The notes under the pieces are model-generated. The model was not told the DNA's origin. It worked only from the letters and a program-made list of their open reading frames with translations, and searched no databases. Made by a program: the position numbers and the translations under genes. A stretch of 64,000 bases of DNA, taken from the NCBI RefSeq assembly GCF_016920785.2, contig NW_024609880.1:47330296-47394295 (forward strand), given 5' to 3'. The stretch is from Ixodes scapularis (Eukaryota > Arthropoda > Arachnida > Ixodida > Ixodidae). Below, piece after piece: positions 56,301 to 64,000 of the stretch. Numbering within the stretch: the stretch's first letter is position 1; the number at the start of each line of letters is the position of its first letter.

Positions 56301-59300
56301 ACGGGCAAGAGAAGCAAAAAACAAAACAAAACTAAAACAAATCTTGGCTAAAATTATCCCCAAATCAGGTCACCACCTGGCAAATGAGTTATTCACCTGA
56401 AACGCACCCATGAAGGAGCATCCGGGTGGTGCCAATCCCGCCAGATTGTTCTTTGCTCTTGCACGGTGCGACCGGCTCTTTCGGCTACCGATGATAAACC
56501 TAACGTATTTGATACAACCTTAATAGTGTGGATGCGTGGAATTCGCTCAGCAACACGGAATCAAGATTACTCGGCACCAAATTCGTTCAGTGGATGGATA
56601 GTCACGGATTTGATTTTCGGCGTTTGTTTTTAACGCAGCACTGTCAAATCGCTATCCATCTCGCTAAGATAGTGCCAGCGTTTATTGGTACCCACTAAAC
56701 TTGGGCAACATCCGACACGTGAAATCGGCGAGAAACTGTACGGGGAAAACAAAGCTGCATAAAACAAGGCGAAATCGTAAGAAATACGCCCTTCGCTAGT
56801 TCATAGCGAAGGGCGTATGAGCCTGAGTAGATATGAGCGTTCATATCAACTCGGGTACTTGACCTAAACGTCTCACGATATCGGGTGTAAGAAAAATTAT
56901 AGTCGAGAGGGTTTCTGGTTTTCTTTTCCTGCCAATATTCTCTCTCTCTCTAGCTCTACCATCTGAGCTCTCCTTTGCGCTTTTGTAATTAAGATGTGTA
57001 ACCAACTAGCCCAACGCTTAATTTTAATTCAGCATCTGAGCTAACCAGGGGCTAGACGTGGGTAGAGCAAACGGGTTTTATCAGCTGCCACCAGTCTAAC
57101 ACATTTGTCCCTCTTGTTCTCCTTCTCCAGGGATTACTTTCGTCATTCTTGTCCAGCTCGCTTGCACCTTTGCATTTAATTGCATTATAATTATAACCTT
57201 AAAATGCAAGCTTTCACCCTTGTTGGTGTTAGACTTGTGGCAGCTGATGAAACCAGTTTGCTCTACCGACGTCTAACCCCTGGTTAGCTCGGTTGGTAGA
57301 GCGCTGCAATGGAAATGGAGAGGTCCCGGGTTCGATACCCGGGATCTTTCCATTTCCCAGGTTGGATACCCGGACCAGGCGGGTTTTTTCGGTCGCGCAC
57401 CAGTCGCCTGGCTGTGTTTGAAGATTTGTGTTCGTCCTTTGTCCCTCTTGTTCCCCTTCTCCAGGGATTACTTTCGTCGTCATATACCGCGAAGTTTAGT
57501 TATTTAAGGAAGACGCGTACGAAATGCTTCGAGTGAGTATTTTGATGTTAGGCATTCGGCGGGCTTCCTATACAACTTACTGCTTCCCGTAATCTTAGCC
57601 TGGGTCCTTTCTCGCGAAAATCGTGCCCGAGATATGGCGATTCAGTCGAAATATTAAAAAAGGGGGAAAAAAATAAAGGGGGTGAAATGCAGAGCCAGAA
57701 GCTTCCTTCGTACACGACTTTTCAACAAGCGCGTCGTATCTCGCCCCTGTCGTTTTTTTAACTACCGCCGCACCGTCTGGCAGAAAACTCTCATAAAAAT
57801 AAAAGGGAGAAAAAAAAAAAAAAAAAAAGAAAACGCGCGCGTTGCACACGCGTAGATGGAGTAATTTAATTTAAAGCTTACGAAGTTGGCACCGATCGTG
57901 CTTCGCGAGAATCAAGCTGTAACGGTAATTTTATTCTTTATTTATTTTTTTTTAATTTTTTTTGTGGTTGACTGTTGTCAGTTTTCGCACATAAATTGCG
58001 ACATGGTGACAGACGCGTGCCGTATACATTTCCAACATCACGATGGAGCGTCATCAGGTCCGACCAACCTTACTAAAACCCTAAGTTGGGAGACTCGCCG
58101 TTGAAACCTGGGCCGCTGGCGTCCACCGAGACCGAGCTATATACGCCAACAGCGCCACTCTTTATCATTTGTCTGTAGTGTGGTCACATTGAGCTTATAG
58201 AAAGCATGTTTCTGCGTAGAAACCAAAGGAAAAAGTCTTTTTGTAGTTACCTTTATTGGAGTTTGGTGCGAAATGAGGGGCGCGTGATGTTTTCTAAAAT
58301 CTTAAGTTTGCAAGGTTTTGCGGCACAATTAATTGACTACGTAAGTGTGACGTCATGGGTCCATACAAACCGTTGCTAGGGTCGTTGTCATGGACAAATA
58401 CATGTGGCTAGGTTTCGCTACGAAAACCCGACCGTTCAAAAATCGGGAGTAGGGTTTAAACTTCTAAAAATAACAGATATAGAAAGCTTGAAGGCCATAT
58501 ATGTTTCGACAGAAGTGTGCCGGTAATCGCTTGTTTCTGAAATATTTACGACTGCAACTTCCGGGCCTCAAGATGCCTGCAGCAGACGACGAATGCAAGT
58601 AGTATGCTGTCTGCCACACGCCCGCCGGCCAAGCCGGCGCCGGCGTCTGAATCGTGTGAATAAAGACGATATTCTGATATTGCATTTGCTTAAAATATAA
58701 TGAGTTTCAGACACTTATAAGAATTTATAGTGGGGTGCGATGCAAAATATGGTTTATCAAAAGTCTGGGCGTCGATCGAGATGATCGTCTGCTAAAAGAT
58801 CGCATTGCACCCGTGAGAAAAGCACTTCAGGCGATCGGTAGAGATCCCAAATTTGTTTGCGGACTCGCGCTATGGGAGGGCGCGTGGTACCTGGTTGAAA
58901 CCATCGCGTGGAGAAAGATTCTTGCAGTTTCTTAAGATTTCCGCAAAACGCGAAAGAACTGGATAAAAACATAAGGTGAGTTCATTACAGATTGTACTCC
59001 GCGGGTTCAATGCAGATCTTCATCGAAAGAGCACATCCACAAAATTTAATGTACAAAAAAAAAAAAAAAGCAAAGTACTGCGAATTTGCGGTAGACATGC
59101 AATTCTTTAATAACCAGACAACCTCAATAACAATAATAATAAATGACTTACCCCGACGGCGTACGATTTGTTTCTCGTGCTGGCCTGCACTACGCCGGTA
59201 ATGCACTGCAGGTCGTCGTCGTAAATGATCTGCCTGACGTGGTTTGATTTTTTGGCATTTTCACCCCTCTGAACTAAGCTGGGTTCTTCACAGAAAAAAA

Positions 59301-62300
59301 CCGCACATTGCGGAGGCCTCTATACGGCCACGGCAATGCACTTCTTTTCGTCGCTTGTTTACCGACGAGTCAACCGCTGCAACAGAGGCCAGCAAATCTA
59401 TTGTGTCGTCTGCTACCAAGGCAAAGCGGAGTATAATACTTCAGAAATGGCTTTCATTGTTGCAATACGACACTGAGACGACAATAACATCTTCATAATT
59501 ATATATTAAGAAGTTAGGTTGCTTACAAAAATGTTTTTACTTATAAGCTAAAATCTAGGCTCATGTGGAGTCTCCATGCATTAGCCCATAGCAACGTCCC
59601 TAGCAATGGTTTGGACCCAGACGCCATGTTATGACGTCATCACTTACGGGGTCAATATTGTTTTTATACAACCATGCCTCAGCGGTGCTTTCAGGTAGCG
59701 CGTCCCGACCTAGGCGCATGGGAGACGGGGGTGGCACCCCTGAAACTCCTTCCACCGTATGTTTCGGCGCCAAAATGGCCGATTAAAGCCAAAATAGAAG
59801 TCACGTGCAGTTCCTCGGGTGGCCGCTGCGGGAGAAATGGTGGCGCTCTGATCGCCATTAGTTCAGTCCTTGATCGGTGCCACTTTTTCAGAGCAGTCTC
59901 TATGGCAGTTTCCCAACTGAGTGGTTTTGGTAACGTTGGGTCCGGCATAAGGTGGTCCCATTCCCTTTTCACACTTTTAACACAAAGATTGACGAAAGTG
60001 CGGCTGTAGTTCGACTACTGTCTACATTGTCAGCATGTGAGGAAATTGCGAACGATCTGACACCACCTGGCGGAGGGGTGTATGCCTATATTGCTTCACA
60101 TTATTAAGCTATCAAAAGTGCAAAGGTTTGACTTCATATTGCGTGAACGTTGGTAATAATTTTATAACAGATACAATAAATTACTTCATGTATCTGTTTT
60201 CCCCTAAAATTCTAAAGTTTTGTGTAGAAGTCGGTCAACACCGTTTGCTGATGGCAGAATGGAGGAGAAAAGGATTACAGCGGAAAAGAGGAGGTTGGAA
60301 GATGCGCGGAAATTATCCCGGGAAAATTGAATGAAGTAAAACGGGAGAGGCGGGATTGGGGAAAATTGGAACTCGCTCCCGTTGGGCTTCGGCCCAAACT
60401 CTCAACCCTGTTTCCCAGTGGGCCCAGTGTTGGGGTTGTGACGACTAGGTTTGACCGGAGGAAAACTCCCCCGCCCGGGGGAAGAAAAAAAAAAAAATGT
60501 TTTTCGTGTTTTTCTTTTTGTCCGATTTTTTAATGGTCATCCTTGCGATATCCCACACTGTTTAATGATAATTGCCAAAATGCAGCGAAGAAATAAATTG
60601 GCTTAGACGGCGAAGGGAGGAACCTATACTTTTGTTTGGTTGGAAATGTCTTTATTGGTCAGAAGCGCAAAAAAGCGACTCAGTCAGTCTTGGCTGGTGC
60701 AATATATGACGGGGGGAGGAGGAGGAGGAGGAGGAGGTGGAGGTGGAGGTGGAGGTGGAGGTGGAGGTGGAGGTGGAGGTGGAGGAGGAGGAGGAGGAGG
60801 GGGAATTTAGATGCAATGAATACGATTAACCTCTTTCACAAAGTGAGAAAAAAGGAGTTAGAAAATCTCTTTCCGATGCTTGGGTGATCCGGATGGTCTC
60901 GTCCATTCCTCCAAGCTCTAAGGTCTTCGATCTTTGGGGATGTTCAGAAGGATCTCTTCTTTTTTTATGGAGATATATTCACTTTTTTTTTTCTAGGCTC
61001 GGTGGCACCCGTTATAAAAGGTACAGCCATTGGCATCCGTCCATCCATTCGTCGAATTTTGCTAGAAGGTCGAAGGTTCGCCGAATTGGTCGAAGGTTCG
61101 CCGAATTGGTCGAAGGTTCGCCGAATTGGTCGAAGGTTCGCCGAATTGGTCGAAGGTTCGCCGAATTGGTCGAAGGTTCGCCGAATTGGTCGAAGGTTCG
61201 CCGAATTGGTCGAAGGTTCGCCGAAATAGTCGAAGGTTCGCCGAAATAGTCGAAGGTTCGCCGAAATAGTCGAAGGTTCGCCGAAATAGTCGAAGGTTCG
61301 CCGAAATAGTCGAAGGTTCGCCGATATAGTCGAAGGTTCGCCGAAATAGTCGAAGGTTCGCCGAAATAGTCGAAGGTTCGCCGAAATAGTCGAAGGTTCG
61401 CCGACCTAGTCGAAGGTTCGCCGACCTAGTCGAAGGTTCGTCGACCTAGTCGAAGGTTCGTCGACCTAGTCGAAGGTTCGTCGACCTAGTCGAAGGTTCG
61501 TCGACCTAGTCGAAGGTTCGTCGACCTAGTCGAGTTCGACCTGGTTCGACTAAAATTCGCGACATCTCTAATTTGAAGGGTCAACAGCATCACGTGCATA
61601 TTTATTAGAGCAATGGAATCGAATTCGAATCGAATAGCGCCGATTATTGGCCGAAAAGCCGAATGTTCGATATTCAAACCGAATATAGAATAGCATTTTT
61701 TTAGTTCCAAAACTGATAGTGTTGGTATCAGTATTACAAAGTCCACAATTACTGATATTTGATGAATCAAAATATTTGGAAACTCGAATACTAGAAATCC
61801 GAAACTCGAAATATGCGCACACCCTATAATTCTTGTAGGACATAACCGGGAGACTCTTTGGTAGTTTCTGGAAATGTTGCATCTTAACCTAATCATCTCA
61901 AATTGCAATGTATATACATATATATTTTCCCCGCCATTTCTAGAAATACAATTTTCATTTTCACTCGATTATAAGCTGGCTTTTCAATTCGTTGGCTTTT
62001 GCAAAAGGTGTTGTTGCAGAACATTCCGTGCACGCGGAGTGAGCCCTGCCCTCAAACTTCAAAAATCATTAAAAAAAAAGAAAAAAATTCCTAAATCACT
62101 TTGGTTATTAAAAAGAATGGGCTCGTGTTTCTGCCGTGCTTCGTGGAAATATGATAGCTTTGTTTGTGTTCTGTGAAGGTTTAGATTCCACTGATTAAAT
62201 TGCCCCGAACCTTAATAATAGCGGGTCACCTGAGCATGAAATGTCCGTACATTTTCATTTCATGAAAATTGTTCTACTCAGCGCGTCGCCGCCTCTGTTC

Positions 62301-63471
62301 AGCTATCTCTTGTAGTCTGCCCCTTTGTATACAGGGTATTCCACGTAACTTGAGCCAAGGTTTAAAAAAATATTTTAATGCATTTTAGGAAGACGAAAAG
62401 AAAAAAAAAAAGCATATCATTGTTTAGAGCAAGTGAGGCTACTTTGAACTTTGCCCAATGAACTTTTTCAATATTTAATTTAGAGGCAAAGTTTCAATGA
62501 CAAAATTGTAGAACGTCCTCAGAAACATCCAATTCAGTGTCTTTCATCAAGAAACATCTAACACTATTTGTTTTTCAGGGCTTCAAAAAAAGCTAGCAAA
62601 TTATAGGTATAGATGTAGATATATAGGTATAGATAGCTATATAGGTATAGATGTAGATATATAGGTATAGATAGCTATATAGGTATAGATGTAGATAGAT
62701 AGATGTAGATATATAGGTATAGATAGCTATATAGGTATAGATGTAGATAGATAGATGTAGATATATAGGTATAGATAGCTATATAGGTATAGATGTAGAT
62801 AGATAGATGTAGATATATAGGTATAGATAGCTATATAGGTATAGATGTAGATAGATAGATGTAGATATATAGGTATAGATAGCTATATAGGTATAGATGT
62901 AGATAGATAGATGTAGATATATAGGTATAGATAGCTATATAGGTATAGATGTAGATAGATGTAGATATATAGGTATATCTTGCGATGCATTATGACGACT
63001 GCGGCGCCAGATTCAGGAAGCGACTCGTCCCGTGCATGCGCGCGAAAAACAGGAAAAGGGCACTTCCATTCCTTTACATGTCCCCAAAAGATTTTTTTTT
63101 TTTTTTTTTTTTTGTGCACAGTAGTGGAGCGTCGGCCACGATATGTTGGGGTTCGGTTCTTCTTCGGAAAGTTCGAATTTCTTTTTCTTAATTTGTGCAT
63201 TTATAATTTTTTCGTGCATGCGCACGCATTTAGTGTTACAGAAAACAATTTTCTAAAAACAGCTACTAAAAAAAAAAATAAGACATGGTAGCGTGCTTGA
63301 GGACCGTGATGCCAGTTACGCATCTGTGTGTGATTCCTTTTCCCTCCTCCTCGCAGCAATTCAACAAGGCCGCCGAACAGGTGAAGGAATTGACGGAGCG
63401 ACCCTCGGACGAGGAGCTGCTCGAGCTGTACGGACTCTTCAAGCAGGCCAACTTCGGCGACAACACCACCA
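53293..63471 (+). CDS. ACBP: Acyl-CoA-binding protein (ACBP/DBI), 5' part; gene runs off the window
   Basis: Exon 1 (53293-53307) encodes MSLDE and exon 2 (63357-63471) encodes QFNKAAEQVKELTERPSDEE, LLELYGLFKQANFGDNTT and one base of the next codon. Joined in phase 0 they give the canonical ACBP N-terminus: helix 1, the RPSDEE turn, and helix 2 with Y30 and K34, equivalent to acyl-CoA-contacting Tyr28 and Lys32 of the bovine protein. The expected following block (KPGMLDLKGKAKWEAW in the family) lies beyond the window. ACBPs are about 87-90 aa cytosolic carriers of long-chain acyl-CoA. Intron 1 is about 10 kb, rich in repeats, and contains two 15-nt exon-like units (listed separately). Confidence 0.93.
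53637..53651 (+). CDS. Candidate ACBP micro-exon A (15 nt, EDLSD)
   Basis: Acceptor ccttatttgcag and donor GTAAGT flank exactly 15 nt, phase 0, encoding EDLSD. Including it would insert five residues between MSLDE and QFNKAAEQ. It may be a coincidental splice pair; no transcript evidence is available here. Confidence 0.4.
53777..53791 (+). CDS. Candidate ACBP micro-exon B (15 nt, NFLTE)
   Basis: Acceptor gccgatttcag and donor GTAAGC flank 15 nt, phase 0, encoding NFLTE. Same length, phase and GTAAG donor as exon 1 and micro-exon A, with a shared hydrophobic-x-acid pattern (SLDE, DLSD, FLTE). Confidence 0.4.
55200..56238 (+). mobile_element. Decayed non-LTR retrotransposon, 3' part with characteristic tail
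   Basis: Broken frames read DIVLV, then a stop, ELIRICSREGDSSGLKFS, GKSGIIVF, EPLEIQDTVIEHVETCKYLG and VWLSEGG, then after frameshifts RLAEIEDTRWAAKV. This is the post-YADD part of an RT and the region after it. A lysine-rich open stretch follows to 56175. The tail GCTAGGTGGCG, CTGCCGCCCG and GGTATAGCCATTACCATC closes the element. It sits in ACBP intron 1. Confidence 0.75.
56784..56818. repeat. Short perfect hairpin
   Basis: ATACGCCCTTCGCTA, a five-base loop, then TAGCGAAGGGCGTAT, a 15-bp stem. It lies in ACBP intron 1 in a stretch without other features. Confidence 0.6.
57039..57150 (-). repeat. Partial, rearranged SINE copy
   Basis: 57039-57102 is the reverse complement of 57227-57290, while 57104-57145 repeats the SINE tail (CTTCTCCAGGGATTACTTTC) in direct orientation. 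The copy is therefore a head inversion joined to a normal tail. Confidence 0.65.
57226..57482 (+). mobile_element. tRNA-derived SINE
   Basis: An A box TTAGCTCGGTTGG (57284-57296) and B box GGTTCGATACC (57329-57339) lie 33 bp apart, with a T-arm-like CCCGGG-TTCGATA-CCCGGG hairpin. The anticodon arm does not fold, so this is not a functional tRNA. The body ends with a CTTCTCCAGGGATTACTTTC tail. It resembles the tRNA-type SINEs (Ruka-like) known from ticks. Confidence 0.7.
58058..59940. repeat. Foldback-like element of about 1.9 kb in ACBP intron 1
   Basis: Two inverted pairs: TTACTAAAACC-TAAGTTGGG near 58070 with CCCAACTGAGTGGTTTTGGTAA near 59910 in two blocks, and 58334-58395 (ATGGGTCCA, CCGTTGCTAGGG) with 59575-59645. 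A 66-codon open frame (58735-58935, with RDDRLLKDRIAPVRKALQAI) lies inside and is not recognised. Confidence 0.5.
60716..60804. repeat. GGA/GGAGGT microsatellite
   Basis: (GGA)n flanks a core of about ten GGTGGA units. The Trp/Arg-rich open frame across it is an artefact of the repeat. Confidence 0.9.
60994..61057 (+). mobile_element. Second copy of the non-LTR 3' tail
   Basis: GGCTCGGTGGCACCCG and GGTACAGCCATTGGCATCCG match the tail at 56176-56238 with several substitutions. No coding sequence precedes it. The 20-bp minisatellite starts only 11 bp further on. Confidence 0.6.
61069..61533. repeat. 20-bp minisatellite, about 23 units
   Basis: Unit GTCGAAGGTTCGCCGAATTG with exact 20-bp spacing. 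Variants are blocked in order: 7 units ending CCGAATTG, 9 ending CCGAAATA (one CCGATATA), 2 CCGACCTA, 5 TCGACCTA. The repeating open frame (FAELVEGSPNWSKV) follows from the repeat. Confidence 0.9.
61555..61830. repeat. TTCGAAT-rich repeat with hAT-like end
   Basis: Many GAATTCGAA/TTCGAATA motifs end at ATGCGCACACCCTATA, whose complement AGGGTGTGCGCAT resembles the end of a common non-autonomous element. A related stretch (GGGCTGCGCGAATATTCGAA) begins at 3131. Confidence 0.4.
62604..62978. repeat. Higher-order GATA/TATAGG satellite, period 52 bp
   Basis: Simple units (ATAGGTATAGAT, AGATGTAGAT) are organised in a 52-bp higher-order repeat, seen as AGATGTAGATATATAGG recurring every 52 bp from 62701. 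Confidence 0.85.
63357..63471 (+). CDS. ACBP: ACBP coding exon 2
   Basis: Acceptor ccctcctcctcgcag, donor GTGAGC, 38 codons plus one base. It encodes ACBP helices 1 and 2 with the conserved YGLFKQ motif. Confidence 0.95.
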
Positions 63472-64000
63472 GTGAGCAAACTCCCGACTGTTCTTTCTTC
63501 TTTTTTTTTTTTCGGTGGTTAAACGTTCGGTCATTTTACCAGCACCATAGCAAGGCCCCAGTGCTGGATTATCTCGTCACCCGCTGGAGGCCAGTACGGG
63601 GTGCAGGTTGGACAAGACGCGGTCGTAAGCGTTCAGACTCGTGTTCAGTCAGTGAGGACACGATTTCCAGCCGAACGCCGACGACGCGGTACCCGTGTTC
63701 AATCAGTGTCCCGCGCTGGTCTCCGGTCCCGTAAGTAATGTAGAAAGTGTCGGCCAAAAAAAATTTACAGGGACTTGTTTACCGCAAAAATGAACTATGC
63801 ATCGCCCAACGCTCATTCTCCACCCGAACGATAGCGCTAGCGGTCCAAACCAAAGTTTCGGAACCAACCGTTATCTTATTCTAAAGTTATGCGATTTTTT
63901 TTTTGTTTTGTGAATTTTTTTTTTATGGGAAGATGGCAAGACAACAGAGCTCTCGAATGTGTATGGTGTTGGAAAGCGCCAGTTACCGAGAACGGGCGGA

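Noticed and set aside
57281..57346. Functional tRNA gene
   Set aside because: A and B boxes and a T-arm are present, but no proper anticodon or acceptor stem forms; it is a SINE head.
60636..60887. Open frame with a long Trp-Arg repeat
   Set aside because: Translation of a GGA/GGT microsatellite.
61002..61249. Repeat protein FAELVEGSPNWSKVRR
   Set aside because: Frame exists only because three 20-bp units make 60 bp, a multiple of three; it stops when the unit variant changes.
61069..61533. Regular repeats as a possible CRISPR array
   Set aside because: Units are contiguous 20-mers without spacers; it is a eukaryotic minisatellite.

Overview
The window is eukaryotic nuclear DNA from an arthropod, most likely a hard tick (Ixodidae). 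This organism call is an inference. It rests on short, widely spaced exons with GC-rich third codon positions inside long introns, a very high load of foldback/MITE-type repeats, non-LTR, Penelope-like and hAT remnants, and protein sequences that look arthropod-like. I see no bacterial operons, CRISPR array or prophage.

Four genes are supported by exon-level evidence (conserved protein segments, in-phase GT-AG junctions). (1) PYM1 on the minus strand: exons at 9228-9273 and 8038-8131; its 3' exons were not found. (2) A complete RETREG/FAM134 ER-phagy receptor on the plus strand: seven coding exons from 24605 to 40605, joining in phase to 436 codons plus stop, with a C-terminal LIR motif and a 3' UTR to about 42.3 kb. 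(3) A complete ribosomal protein eL37A/L37a gene (RPL37A) on the minus strand: four exons, 52777 down to 48133, 92 aa; the first coding exon is only the ATG and there is a 5'TOP-like start. (4) The first part of an acyl-CoA-binding protein gene (ACBP/DBI) on the plus strand, starting at 53293 and leaving the window after the exon at 63357-63471. RPL37A and ACBP are divergent, with start codons about 515 bp apart.

Layout. 1-7.3 kb: dispersed repeats and TTAA-flanked MITEs. 7.3-9.3 kb: PYM1 plus weak exon-like segments. 10.1-15.3 kb: a dense nest of inverted repeats. 16.0-18.3 kb: a MITE and a Penelope-like element with inverted duplicated ends. 18.6-21.6 kb: homopolymer-rich mini-elements and a 327-bp tandem duplication. 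22.9 kb: a possible orphan first exon. 24.6-42.3 kb: RETREG with repeat-filled introns. 44.7-48.7 kb: MITEs and an internally deleted hAT element with an 8-bp target duplication. 50.5-51.3 kb: a CR1-like LINE fragment inside RPL37A intron 3. 53.3-63.5 kb: ACBP, whose large intron holds LINE, SINE, foldback and minisatellite sequence.

The recognised genes are unrelated housekeeping genes (exon-junction-complex recycling, ER turnover, translation, acyl-CoA transport); they do not form a pathway. The most unusual gene-level observation is two consecutive 15-nt, phase-0 exon-like units in ACBP intron 1. I found no convincing new multi-gene system. The novelty is mainly in repeat architecture.
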